Below, piece by piece: positions 7,738-17,712 of a stretch of DNA of 64,000 nt. The DNA comes from Actinophytocola sp044466355 (lineage in GTDB: Bacteria; Actinomycetota; Actinomycetes; Mycobacteriales; Pseudonocardiaceae). The notes under the pieces are model-generated. The model did no database searches and was not told the origin of the DNA. It worked only from the letters and a program-made list of their open reading frames with translations. Within the stretch, counting starts at the first letter, position 1, and each line of letters starts with the position of its first letter. A program made the position numbers and the translations under genes. The stretch spans positions 62,001-126,000 of the forward strand of contig NZ_JBITMQ010000003.1 in the NCBI RefSeq assembly GCF_044466355.1. Reading direction: 5' to 3'.

Positions 7738-9080
7738 GGCGCGGTCCGGAGGGTGATGTCGACGGCCAGGCCGCCGCGGTCGCCGCCGCGGACGGTGAGG
7801 TGGCCGCCGTGGGCGGTGGTCAGGCGTTCCGCGATGGCGAGGCCCAGGCCGGAGCCGGGGGTCGCGGTGGTGGCGCGCCAGAAGCGTTCCGTGAGGCGCC
7901 GCAGGTGCTCCTCCGGGACGCCGGGGCCGTCGTCGTCGATGGTCACCGTGGTCTCGCCGTCGGTGCGCCGGGAGCTCCAGCGGACCGTGGCGCCCTCGCC
8001 CGCGTACTTGATCGCGTTGTCCAGCACGACGTCCAGCACCTGTGCCAGTTCGGACTCCGCGCAGCGCACGGGAAGCGTCGCCGGGGTTTCTCCTTCGAGA
8101 CGCACGGACACCGCGGCCGCCGCTTCGTGCCACGCCTCGACACGGTCGGCCAGCACGGTCGCCGCGTCGCAGGTGGCGTCGGTGGCGGACGCGGCGAGGT
8201 CGGTGGCGATGCTGTCCGCGGACGCGAGGGTCAGCATGCCGTCCAGCAACGCTTCGAGACGGTCGAGCTCGCGGACCATCGGGTCGTAGGCGGGATCGGT
8301 CACCGCGGCGGTGTCGATGCGCAGCCGCAGCGCGGCCAGGGGGTTGCGCAGCTGGTGGGACGCGTCCGCGACCAGTTGTCGTTGCCTGCCCGCGGACTCG
8401 GCGAGCGCGTCGGACATCTGGTTGAACTCCTCGGCGAGCCCCCGCAGCTCGGGCGGGCCGGTGGCGACGTCGACGTGTGTGCGTTCGCGGCCCGCCGCCA
8501 CCGCGTGCACGCCGTCGGCCAGTTGCGCGACCGGTCGCAGGAGCCAGCTCGCGATCCGCAGCACGAGCAGCACGCACGCGGCGGCGGCGAGCAGCGCCGC
8601 CAGCAGCACGACCGCCCACCGGAAGCGGATGTCCGCCACGGCCCGCGCCACCGACGAGCGCAGCACGATCGCACCGGTCACGCTGGTGCCCGTGCCCACC
8701 GCCTGCGCGAACAGCACCGTGCCGTCGGACCACGGGCGCAGGTCGTGCGGCGCCTGCCGGGGCTGGTTGCGCAACGCGGCGTCGATGGCCGCGGCCACGT
8801 CGGGGTTCGTCGCCCGCATCCCGGCCTCGATGACGACGCGGCGGCGGGCGTCCACGACCACCACGCCGTCGCCGTAGAGCGTCGTGTGCGCGCGGACCTC
8901 GGTGACCAGTTGGGTGCGGTTCTCCTGTGCGAGCGCGGCGAACCGGGCCGCGTCCGCGGTGCGGGACAGCACGAACTGCTGGGTCCGGTTGGCCGCGGTC
9001 GCCAGCAGCAGCGGCACGGCGAACCCGGCGACCGCGACCACCGCGAACGCCAGCAGCACCGCCAGCAACCGCCGCCGCAC
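7734..9080 (-). CDS. Sensor histidine kinase
   Basis: 448-residue membrane sensor kinase. TM1 spans about residues 4-28, an extracytoplasmic sensor about 29-153, TM2 about 155-175, then HAMP (SWLLRPVAQLADGVHAVAAG), the dimerisation/phosphoacceptor box with His242 (LVADASHQLRNPLAALRLRID), an N box (VVLDNAIKY) and G boxes DDGPGVP and GSGLGLAI. GTG at 9080 is chosen because GGAGGG precedes it and it overlaps the regulator stop. It should phosphorylate the regulator encoded just upstream; the co-encoded TAXI protein may present the ligand. Confidence 0.9.
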   Translation of the reverse strand: MRRRLLAVLLAFAVVAVAGFAVPLLLATAANRTQQFVLSRTADAARFAALAQENRTQLVTEVRAHTTLYGDGVVVVDARRRVVIEAGMRATNPDVAAAIDAALRNQPRQAPHDLRPWSDGTVLFAQAVGTGTSVTGAIVLRSSVARAVADIRFRWAVVLLAALLAAAACVLLVLRIASWLLRPVAQLADGVHAVAAGRERTHVDVATGPPELRGLAEEFNQMSDALAESAGRQRQLVADASHQLRNPLAALRLRIDTAAVTDPAYDPMVRELDRLEALLDGMLTLASADSIATDLAASATDATCDAATVLADRVEAWHEAAAAVSVRLEGETPATLPVRCAESELAQVLDVVLDNAIKYAGEGATVRWSSRRTDGETTVTIDDDGPGVPEEHLRRLTERFWRATTATPGSGLGLAIAERLTTAHGGHLTVRGGDRGGLAVDITLRTAP

Positions 9081-9733
9081 TAGCCCTCCAACCGGAACCC
9101 GAACCCGCGGATCGTCGCCACGAGTCCGGGACGGCCGAGCTTCGCACGCAGCCCGGTCAGGTGCACGTCCAGCGACCGGGACACCGCCAGGTACGCGTCG
9201 CCCCACACCTCGTCCAGCAGCCGCTGCCTGCTGACCGCCACACCGTGGTTGCGGGCGAGGACGGCGAGGATGTCGAACTCCTTCGCGGTCAGCTCGATCT
9301 CGGCGTCGTCGGTGGTGACGCGGCGGGCGTCCAGGTCGATCTCCACGTCCCGGACACGCACCACCGCGTGTTCCTCGGCCGGGCGGGCGCGGCGGGTCAC
9401 CGCGTGGATGCGGGCCAGCAGCTCGGCGAGCCGCACGGGCTTGACCAGGTAGTCGTCGGCGCCGAGGTGCAGGCCGCGGACCACGGACCGCTCGTCGCCG
9501 CGCGCGGTCAGCACGATCACCGGTGTGGTCGCCACGCGGCGCAGTTTCCGCAGCACCTCCAGGCCGTCCACGTCCGGCAGGCCGAGGTCGAGCAGCACCA
9601 GGTCGGCGTCGTGGTGGCGGGTCAGCGCGTCCTCGCCGCGGGTGAGCCGCTCGGTGAGGTGGCCGTGCGCGCCGAGAGCGCCGACGACCGCGTTCGCGAC
9701 ACCGTCGTCGTCCTCGACGACCAGGACCTTCAC
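9080..9733 (-). CDS. OmpR-family response regulator
   Basis: 217-residue regulator with an N-terminal receiver (VLVVEDDDG acidic pocket, phosphoacceptor Asp49 in ADLVLLDLGLPD, KPVRLAELLARI with the conserved Lys) and a C-terminal winged helix (LTAKEFDILAVLARNHGVAVSRQRLLDEVWG, then VATIRGFGFRLEG). GTG start. First gene of a three-gene operon with kinase and TAXI protein. Two TAAG copies 11 bases apart on the plus strand at 9748-9764, just upstream, fit an OmpR direct-repeat site and suggest autoregulation. Confidence 0.9.
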   Translation of the reverse strand: MKVLVVEDDDGVANAVVGALGAHGHLTERLTRGEDALTRHHDADLVLLDLGLPDVDGLEVLRKLRRVATTPVIVLTARGDERSVVRGLHLGADDYLVKPVRLAELLARIHAVTRRARPAEEHAVVRVRDVEIDLDARRVTTDDAEIELTAKEFDILAVLARNHGVAVSRQRLLDEVWGDAYLAVSRSLDVHLTGLRAKLGRPGLVATIRGFGFRLEG

Positions 9734-9747
9734 CGGGCGACCTCTTT

Positions 9748-9764
9748 CCTAAGCGACCGTTAAG
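9748..9764. promoter_or_regulatory. Possible OmpR-type direct repeat
   Basis: CCTAAGCGACCGTTAAG contains TAAG twice at an 11-base pitch, the spacing expected for tandem OmpR-family binding. It sits 15 bases before the regulator start and within the divergent promoter shared with the NRAMP gene. Confidence 0.4.
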
Positions 9765-9804
9765 TCTGGCTCGGCCGGTAGTGAACCGAGGTTACGTTCT
9801 CGGC

Positions 9805-11082
9805 ATGTCGAGTGAAGTGGACCACACCGTGGTGGCCGCGCCCCAGGACTGGCGTGCCCGGCTCAAGCAGATCGGCCCCGGCATCATGGCCGCCGCGACC
9901 GGCGTCGGCGCCGGTGACCTGGTGGCGACGATGGTCGCCGGCTCCAAGTACGGATACACGCTCCTGTGGGCGGTGATCATCGGCACGGCGTTCAAGCTGG
10001 CGCTCGGCGAGGCGGTCGGGCGCTGGCACCTGACGTCGGGGCAGACGATCCTGTCCGGCTGGCGCACCCTCGGCAAGTGGGCGCTGTGGTACTTCGGCGT
10101 GTACGCCGCCGTGTGGGGCTTCGTGTACGGCGCCACCGCGATGTCCGCGTCCGGCCTGCCACTGAACGCGCTGTTCCCGTTCCTGTCGGTCCGGTACTGG
10201 GCGATGCTGTGCGGCCTCGCCGGGTTCCTCCTCGTCTGGTACGGCAGGTACGCCCTGCTCGAGAAGGTCATGACGGCGCTCGTCGGCGTCATGTTCGTGA
10301 CCGTCGTGGGCACCGCGGTCCTCGTGACCCCGAACCTGGGTGACGTCGCGTGGGGACTCGTGCCACGGCTGCCCGACGGTTCGCTCGTGTACGTGCTCGG
10401 CCTGGTCGGCGGCGTCGGCGGCACCATCACGATGGCCGCCTACGGCTACTGGACGATCGCGAAGGGCTGGCGCGGCCCGTCGTGGCTGCCGATGATGCGC
10501 ACCGACAACGCGGTCGGCTACGTCACGACCGGCGTGTTCGTGATCGCGATGCTGATCGTCGGTGCCGAGCTGCTGGCCGGCCAGGAGGTCGTCACTGGCG
10601 ACAAGGGCCTGCTGAACCTCGGCGACACGCTCGCCGCCGACTACGGCGAGTGGGCCAGGATCCCGTTCCTCGTCGGGTTCTTCGCGGTGTCGTTCACCTC
10701 GGTGATCGGCGTGTGGAACGGCGTGAGCCTGTTGTTCGCCGACTGGTGGCGGACGTTGCGGGCGCCCGCTGACCGGGTGGACGAGAAGGTGTCGAACAGG
10801 CAGCTGGAGCGCAGCCGCGCCTACCGCGGGTACGTGCTGTGGCTGACGTTCCCGCCGATGGTGCTGCTGTTCCTCGACAAGCCGTTCCAGCTGACGGTCG
10901 CCTACGGGGCACTCGGCGCGTTGTTCATGCCGTTCCTCGCGGGCACGTTGCTGGTGCTGCTCAACTCGCGCCGGGTGACCGCCGAGGGACGGTCGCGGTG
11001 GCTGTCGAACACGGTGCTCGTCGCGTGCCTGGTCTTGTTCGCCTACCTCGCCTACGACCAGCTGGTGGGCCTGTTCGAGTAG
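9805..11082 (+). CDS. NRAMP-family divalent metal transporter
   Basis: 425-residue, 11-helix Mn2+/Fe2+ transporter. The family start is clear: LKQIGPGIMAAATGVGAGDLVATMVAGSKYGY, with the metal-site DxxN-like position in TM1 read as GAGDL. ATG 9805 is preferred over GTG 9781: a TACGTT -10-like element lies at 9793-9798, so transcription would begin about at this ATG (leaderless). An inverted repeat CCGAG/CTCGG (9786-9803) brackets that element and could bind a metal repressor. Ends before a strong hairpin. Confidence 0.85.
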   Translation: MSSEVDHTVVAAPQDWRARLKQIGPGIMAAATGVGAGDLVATMVAGSKYGYTLLWAVIIGTAFKLALGEAVGRWHLTSGQTILSGWRTLGKWALWYFGVYAAVWGFVYGATAMSASGLPLNALFPFLSVRYWAMLCGLAGFLLVWYGRYALLEKVMTALVGVMFVTVVGTAVLVTPNLGDVAWGLVPRLPDGSLVYVLGLVGGVGGTITMAAYGYWTIAKGWRGPSWLPMMRTDNAVGYVTTGVFVIAMLIVGAELLAGQEVVTGDKGLLNLGDTLAADYGEWARIPFLVGFFAVSFTSVIGVWNGVSLLFADWWRTLRAPADRVDEKVSNRQLERSRAYRGYVLWLTFPPMVLLFLDKPFQLTVAYGALGALFMPFLAGTLLVLLNSRRVTAEGRSRWLSNTVLVACLVLFAYLAYDQLVGLFE

Positions 11083-11099
11083 AGCCCGGGGGGATGGTG

Positions 11100-11132
11100 G
11101 CTGGACCCGGTCAGGCGATGACCGGGTCCAGC
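11100..11132 (+). terminator. Strong hairpin after NRAMP gene
   Basis: CTGGACCCGGTCA and TGACCGGGTCCAG form a perfect 13-bp stem (14 with the flanking G-C) around GGCGA, 18 bases past the stop. No T tract, as is common in actinomycetes. Confidence 0.75.
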
Positions 11133-11170
11133 GCGTCCGACAACGCCGCTTCCCGGGCTACCGTTGAGCC

Positions 11171-11809
11171 ATGACTGGCTGGGCCGGGAGCCGGCTCGCG
11201 GCGCGGGTGTACGACTTCGGGGTCGAGCGCGAATGGCTCGCCCGGCCGGCCGGTGCCGTGCTGTGGGGCACCGACACCCGCCTGATGTACGAGACGATCC
11301 GGACCATCGGGGCGATGCCCGCCGGGTCGGCGGTCCTGGACGTGCCGTGCGGCGGCGGCCCGGCACTGCGCGGGATGCGCCCGGGACAGGACCTTCGGTA
11401 CGTGGCCGCCGACATCTCACCCGTGATGCTGTCCCGCACACGCGCGCGGGCCGCTCGCCTGGGCCGGGCCATCACCGCGACGGCCGCGGACATCACCCGG
11501 CTTCCGTTCGCGGACAACAGGTTCGACCTGTGTCTGTGCTTCAACGGACTGCACTGTCTTCCGGATCCGGCTGCCGCTGTGCGGGAGATCTCCCGGTGTC
11601 TGAAGGACGGCGCCCGGTTCGTCGGGGACACGATCGTGCGCGGTGCGGGGATCCGGCAGGATCTCGCGATCCAGGCGTTTCACCGGATCGGGTTGTTCGG
11701 GCCTGGTCGCACGCTGGACGACGTGGAGCGCTGGTTTTCCGGCGCTGGGATGCGTGTGGACCGGCTGGAGCTGTCCGGGGCCGTGGCCCATTTCGCGGCG
11801 ACTCGCTGA
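11171..11809 (+). CDS. Class I SAM-dependent methyltransferase
   Basis: 212-residue methyltransferase. Motif I is VLDVPCGGGP (residues 55-64), the acidic motif II end is VAADISPVML, and a post-motif TRLPFADNRFDLCLCFNGLHCLPDP matches ubiE/COQ5-type enzymes. The C-terminus (GRTLDDVERWFSGAGM) matches the usual 'aGF' ending of the fold. Start ATG lies 31 bases after the NRAMP hairpin. The substrate cannot be told from sequence; the next gene converges from the opposite strand. Confidence 0.8.
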   Translation: MTGWAGSRLAARVYDFGVEREWLARPAGAVLWGTDTRLMYETIRTIGAMPAGSAVLDVPCGGGPALRGMRPGQDLRYVAADISPVMLSRTRARAARLGRAITATAADITRLPFADNRFDLCLCFNGLHCLPDPAAAVREISRCLKDGARFVGDTIVRGAGIRQDLAIQAFHRIGLFGPGRTLDDVERWFSGAGMRVDRLELSGAVAHFAATR

Positions 11810-11831
11810 GTCGCGGGTCCGCGTGCGGTGA

Positions 11832-13298
11832 TCAGCCGTCGACCAGGAGGCCGCGCAGCGGGCCCTGCAGTCGTGCCGCCCGTCGCGAGACGCCGGGCAG
11901 CATGATGAGGCGGTGCGTGCGGCGCTCGCCCCTGGCCTCCAGCGCGGCCTGCTCCTCGGCGATCGGCCGCCACCGGTGGTCGACGATGTCGGTGGGGTCG
12001 CCGCCCAGCTCCTCGGCCGGGCACCGCAGGTGTTCCGACCACAGGCGCAGCCGGGTCGCGCGGATCAGCTCCCGGTCGTCGGTCGCCACGTTGACCTCGG
12101 TGTCGTTGAACAGCGAGTGCTCGTTCAGGTTCGCCGACCCGATCGTCATCCACTCGTCGTCGACGATGCCGAGTTTCGCGTGCACGTAGACCGGCGCCGA
12201 CTCGTCGCCTTCGTGCGTGCTGATCGTGGTCGCCAGCAGCCTGCCGTCGCCGCCGTCGGCGTCGAGCAGCCTGCTCAGCTGGCCACGGGTGGTGTCCGCA
12301 CCGTTGCTCGGCTTGCGCGGCAGCAGCAGGACCACGCGGAACCTCTCGTCCGGCGGGTCCCGCAGCTTGTCGATCAGCACCTCGGCGATCTCCGGCGACC
12401 ACAGGAACTGGTTCTCCAGGTACACGAGCCGCCGCGCGGACCGCAGCGCGCGCAGGTACGCGTCGAGGATCGTGAACTCGCCCCGCGGCGCGAAGTCGTA
12501 GGTCTTGTCGGGGACGGTGCGGAGCAGTTGGACGCTCGTGCCGCCCGCCCGCGCCGGGACCGTCGGCTCCGGTATGTCCTCGGCCGCCACCTCCGCCCAC
12601 CGCTGCCGGAAGTGCCGTGCCACGTCCGCGACCACCGGCCCCTCAAGCCGGGTCATCAGGTCGTGCCAGCAGATCGGGCGGCTCGGCGGGTGGTCGGTGC
12701 TGTCGTGCCGGTCGCCCTCCAGCGCCGTGAAGTCGACGCCGCCGACGAACGCGACCGTGTCGTCGATCACCACCAGCTTCTCGTGGTGGCAGTGCAGGGT
12801 CCGCTCGCGGGCGTCCAGCACGCACCGGACGGACGAGTTCTCGGTGAACTTCCGCTGCTCGGCCCGCACCAGCCGCCGGGTCGGCTGGAACGCGGGCACG
12901 GGCGGGCCCGCCCACAGCAGCAGCCGCACGTCGACACCGCGCCGCGCGGTCGTGGCGAGCAGGTCACGCAGCGTGGGCGCGTCGTCCTCGCGGGTCAACC
13001 GGAAGTCCGGGCTCGCGTGCCAGTTGGCGATGTGCACGTGTGACCTGGCGTTCCTGACGGCCTGCGCGATGGCGGGCAGGGCCTCCTCGCCGTCGACCAG
13101 CACGTCCACGCGGTTGCCGTGGCGGATCGCCGCCCGGCCGCCGAAGCGGTCCGTCATGCCGGTCGGTTCGAGGACCTCGCCCCAGCCCAGGTGCCGCAAC
13201 CGGCGTTCGTGGTGGGCGCGGAGGACGTGCTCGAGTCCGTCGCCCAGGCGCTCGTCCACCTTGTCCAGCAATGAGCGAAAGGTGTTCACAAGTACCAT
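11832..13298 (-). CDS. Phospholipase D-family protein
   Basis: 488 residues with two intact HKD motifs: HxKx4D at His172/Lys174/Asp179 (LHCHHEKLVVIDD) and His373/Lys375/Asp380 (YVHAKLGIVDD), each followed by the GS/GG-N segment (FVGGVDFT, IGSANLNEHS). Two motifs in one chain mean a complete active site. No signal peptide or TM is evident, unlike classical cardiolipin synthases, so it is a soluble PLD-like phosphodiesterase/transferase. ATG 13298 (MVLVNTFRSLLDKVDERLGDG) is chosen over an upstream extension that lacks family resemblance. Divergent from lepA with a 98-base gap. Confidence 0.85.
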   Translation of the reverse strand: MVLVNTFRSLLDKVDERLGDGLEHVLRAHHERRLRHLGWGEVLEPTGMTDRFGGRAAIRHGNRVDVLVDGEEALPAIAQAVRNARSHVHIANWHASPDFRLTREDDAPTLRDLLATTARRGVDVRLLLWAGPPVPAFQPTRRLVRAEQRKFTENSSVRCVLDARERTLHCHHEKLVVIDDTVAFVGGVDFTALEGDRHDSTDHPPSRPICWHDLMTRLEGPVVADVARHFRQRWAEVAAEDIPEPTVPARAGGTSVQLLRTVPDKTYDFAPRGEFTILDAYLRALRSARRLVYLENQFLWSPEIAEVLIDKLRDPPDERFRVVLLLPRKPSNGADTTRGQLSRLLDADGGDGRLLATTISTHEGDESAPVYVHAKLGIVDDEWMTIGSANLNEHSLFNDTEVNVATDDRELIRATRLRLWSEHLRCPAEELGGDPTDIVDHRWRPIAEEQAALEARGERRTHRLIMLPGVSRRAARLQGPLRGLLVDG

Positions 13299-13396
13299 GG
13301 CACTACAGTTCGACGTGGTTCGCCGAACGAGGGCGCAGGCGGTTCCGGGGCACGTGGGACGATGTGTGGTACCCGTAGACACCGCGAGGAACCTGA

Positions 13397-15241
<1,845 letters not shown>

Positions 15242-15247
15242 CGCGGA

Positions 15248-15284
15248 GCGGTGTACCGGCGTCGACCAGACGCCGGTACACCGC
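15248..15284 (+). terminator. Perfect hairpin after lepA
   Basis: GCGGTGTACCGGCGTC and GACGCCGGTACACCGC form a 16-bp perfect stem around GACCA, six bases after the lepA stop. It also ends just before the convergent small gene, so it may act in both directions. Confidence 0.8.
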
Positions 15285-15289
15285 CGTCG

Positions 15290-15481
15290 CTATGCCGGTG
15301 TACCCGGGATCAGCCATGCGATGTCGAGCCGCTGGTCCGCGAGCCGGGGTTCGCGGCCCGGCCGAAGGCGCAGGCCCACGGCCGTCGCGTCGGCGAGTAC
15401 CTCCGGCGGCACCGGGTCGACCCGGCGCAGCAACGCCGCCAACGCAGCCAGCAACCGCAGGTCACCACGGGTGAACGTCAT
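15290..15481 (-). CDS. Small protein coupled to sigma factor
   Basis: 63 residues (MTFTRGDLRLLAALAALLRR...) with no cysteine, TM helix or known motif; the centre reads RVDPVPPEVLADATAVGLRL and the end DIAWLIPGTPA. Its ATG overlaps the sigma-factor stop (ATGA), so the pair is translated together. It could be a short regulator or partner of the sigma factor, but it lacks the usual anti-sigma zinc motif and any membrane span. Function unknown. Confidence 0.7.
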   Translation of the reverse strand: MTFTRGDLRLLAALAALLRRVDPVPPEVLADATAVGLRLRPGREPRLADQRLDIAWLIPGTPA

Positions 15482-16005
15482 TCCGGACCACCTCCGAGGA
15501 TGAGCAGCTTGCGGCGCAGCGTGTCCAGGCAGCGCCCCCTCGTCTGGCCGATGCTGTTCACCTTGATCCCCAGCGCGCGGCTGAGCTGCACGTACGTCAT
15601 CTCCGGCGCGTGCGCCAGCAGCCCGAGCAGCTCCCTGCACCGCGCGGGGAGCGTGCCGAACGCCTGCCACAGCAGCCTGTCCCGCGCGTTGCGGAACACC
15701 GTGGGCTCCTCGTAGGTCTCGACCTCGATCTCGTCGAACGGGACCTCGCGTCTGCCCTGCAGCATGATCCGCAGGCACTCGCGGCGGGCGGTGGTCGCCA
15801 GCCAGCCCGCGAGCCGGTCCGGGTTGCGCAGCTTGGGCAGGTGTTCGGCGAGCGCCGCCCACGTGTTCTGCGACGCGTCGGCCGCGTCCGCGCCCCGTAA
15901 CCGGTGTGCCCGCGTCACCGACCAGATGACGGGCGCGTGCCGGTTGACCAGTTCGTGCCAGGCGTCCTCGTCACCGCGGGCGGCCCGGTGGATCAGCTCC
16001 TGCAT
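15478..16005 (-). CDS. ECF-type RNA polymerase sigma factor
   Basis: 175-residue sigma-70 family member with region 2 (WHELVNRHAPVIWSVTRAHRLRGADAADASQNTWAALAEHL) and region 4 (LPARCRELLGLLAHAPEMTYVQLSRALGIKVNSIGQTRGRCLDTLRRKL). Region 4 ends in the helix-turn-helix, with IGQTRGR where many ECF sigmas have VKSRLHR. No anti-sigma gene with a TM or zinc motif is adjacent; instead a 63-residue protein is translationally coupled downstream. Confidence 0.88.
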   Translation of the reverse strand: MQELIHRAARGDEDAWHELVNRHAPVIWSVTRAHRLRGADAADASQNTWAALAEHLPKLRNPDRLAGWLATTARRECLRIMLQGRREVPFDEIEVETYEEPTVFRNARDRLLWQAFGTLPARCRELLGLLAHAPEMTYVQLSRALGIKVNSIGQTRGRCLDTLRRKLLILGGGPE

Positions 16006-16064
16006 GCGACCTGTGACGGCGCCCGCGGCCCGCCGGACCCACGGGTCGCTCGAAATGAGTAGGA

Positions 16065-16517
16065 CTACCCAGCGTGCGCGATCCCGTGCTCCAGGTACAC
16101 GGTCCGGCCCTGCTCCTGCGCGCGCACAGCGGCCCGCATCCGCCGTTCCAGCCGGGGGATCAGCCGGTGGAACGCCTCGTCGGGCGACAGGAACGCGTAC
16201 GACCTCAGTTCCTCGGCCTGCAGCCGGATCGCCGCGATCTCGCTGACCGTGAGCGTCCCGCCGTCGAACACGAACAGCACCCGGTCGCCCTGCGTCGGGT
16301 GCGGCGCCCAGTCGACGACCAGCAGCGCGCCGGGCTCACGGACCAGGCCCAGCTCCTCGGTCAGCTCGCGTGCGCACCCCTGCGACGGCGTCTCACCGAC
16401 CTCGATGATGCCGCCGGGGATCTCCCAGTGGTCCTTGTACGTCGGTTCGAGCAGCAGGATCCGGCCCTGCTCGTCACGGATCAGTGCGCCCGCCGCGCTG
16501 AGGATGGTGTTGTGCAC
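16065..16517 (-). CDS. NUDIX hydrolase
   Basis: 150 residues with an intact Nudix box at residues 36-58 (GIIEVGETPSQGCARELTEELGL: GX5EX7REUXEEXGU). It should hydrolyse a nucleoside diphosphate linked to another group; substrate not predictable. GTG start. Only 14 bases separate it from the divergent Uma2 gene, so both promoters must overlap or lie in coding sequence. Confidence 0.88.
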   Translation of the reverse strand: MHNTILSAAGALIRDEQGRILLLEPTYKDHWEIPGGIIEVGETPSQGCARELTEELGLVREPGALLVVDWAPHPTQGDRVLFVFDGGTLTVSEIAAIRLQAEELRSYAFLSPDEAFHRLIPRLERRMRAAVRAQEQGRTVYLEHGIAHAG

Positions 16518-16531
16518 ACCGGCAGTGCACC

Positions 16532-17077
16532 ATGAGCGACATGGGGCGGCCGTTCACGGTGGACGATCTCGACTTCATGCCGGACGACGGCAACGTCTAC
16601 GAGCTGATCGACGGCGTGCTGTTCGTCAGCCCGCCACCCGGCAGGCGGCACCAGCGGGCACTGGTCCGGCTCGGCGAGCTGCTCGACGAGACGTGCCCGG
16701 AGGAGCTGGCCGTGCTGTGGCCGCCGTACGTCGTCCGCCCGTCGTTCGACACGGAGCTGCGGCCGGACGTGCAGGTGGCGTGGGACGACGACATCGACGG
16801 CGAGGTCGTGTACGACGCGCCGGAGCTGGTGGTGGAGGTCGTCGACCCGGCCAGCACGATCAACGACCTCAACAACAAGAAGGCCGCCTACGAGCGCATG
16901 GGCGTGCCGCACTACTGGGTCCTCGACCCGGCCCGTCCGTCGATGCTGGTGTACGCGCTGGTGGACGAGGCGTACGAGCAGGTCGCCGAGGTCGTCGCGG
17001 AGGAACCCTTCGAGACCGAGAAGCCGTACCCGGTCCGGATCGTGCTCACCGACCTGCTCGGCCGTCACCCTTCGTGA
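16532..17077 (+). CDS. Uma2-family (DUF820) putative endonuclease
   Basis: 181 residues of the Uma2 family, a PD-(D/E)XK-like fold abundant in actinomycetes and cyanobacteria. Recognisable parts are the N-terminal YELIDGVLFVSPPPGRRHQ, the PD motif in LRPDVQVAW, PELVVEVVDPAS with the acidic residue, NNKKAAYERMGVPHYWVLDP and the terminal PYPVRIVLTDLLG. Immediately followed by a decayed second copy. Biological role of the family is unknown. Confidence 0.85.
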   Translation: MSDMGRPFTVDDLDFMPDDGNVYELIDGVLFVSPPPGRRHQRALVRLGELLDETCPEELAVLWPPYVVRPSFDTELRPDVQVAWDDDIDGEVVYDAPELVVEVVDPASTINDLNNKKAAYERMGVPHYWVLDPARPSMLVYALVDEAYEQVAEVVAEEPFETEKPYPVRIVLTDLLGRHPS

Positions 17078-17081
17078 TCCT

Positions 17082-17321
17082 GTGCTGGAGAGGCATTGCC
17101 CTGGCGGTTTCGAGGTGTTGCCGGGGCCGTTCGCTGTCCGGCCGTCGGACATGACGGAGCTACAGCCCGATGCCCTGGTCGGACGTTCAGCGGATTTCAC
17201 TGAGGAGTGTCTGCCGGTCGCTCCGGTGCTGGCCGTCGAGGTGAAGGACACCGACGTGCTGTCGGTGGACCAGCCGTTCCCCGTGCGGATCGTGCCCCGC
17301 GATCTGCTCGGCAGCTGGCCT
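17082..17321 (+). pseudogene. Truncated Uma2 relic
   Basis: The 80 codons after the intact Uma2 gene encode CPGGFEVLPGPFAVRPSD, TELQPDALVGRSADFTEECLP and PVLAVEV, which match the middle of Uma2 proteins, then jump to PFPVRIVPRDLLGSWP, the family C-terminus. The N-terminal third and the core from VEV to the end (including the K and YE..GV..YWVLDP part) are missing, so it is an internally deleted remnant. The open frame runs on into the next gene without homology. A second Uma2 gene of different subtype, not a duplicate of its neighbour, is the likely source. Confidence 0.65.
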
Positions 17322-17364
17322 CGTAGGTCACTTTCGTCCAAGACGGGGGCGTTACCGTCGTGGC

Positions 17365-17712
17365 ATGGACGTGATCGAGCGCCTCCGGGCGTTGTGCACG
17401 GCCCTGCCGGAGGTGACCGAGAAGGTCAGCCACGGGGAGCCGGCGTGGTTCGTGCGCAAGCGGATGTTCGTGATGTTCGCCGACCGGCACCACGACGACC
17501 GGGTCGGGTTCTGGTGTGCGGCGCCGCCGGGGGCGCAGGAGGCGCTGGTCGACGGCGAACGGTACTTCCGTCCGCCCTACGTCGGCCACCGCGGCTGGCT
17601 CGGGGTCCACCTGGACGTCGAGGTCGACTGGGACGAGGTCGGTGAGATCGTCGAGGACGCCTACCGGACCGTCGCGCCGAAGACGCTAGGCGCCCAGCTG
17701 GCGCAGCGCTGA
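17365..17712 (+). CDS. MmcQ/YjbR family protein
   Basis: 115 residues, usual length for the CyaY-like MmcQ/YjbR family. Landmarks are LCTALPEVTEKVSHGEPAWFVRKRMFVMF at the start and RYFRPPYVGHRGWLGVHLD. Often annotated as DNA-binding because of the fold; the true function is unknown. ATG after a weak ribosome site. The 3' end overlaps the convergent HD-hydrolase gene by 27 bases. Confidence 0.85.
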   Translation: MDVIERLRALCTALPEVTEKVSHGEPAWFVRKRMFVMFADRHHDDRVGFWCAAPPGAQEALVDGERYFRPPYVGHRGWLGVHLDVEVDWDEVGEIVEDAYRTVAPKTLGAQLAQR

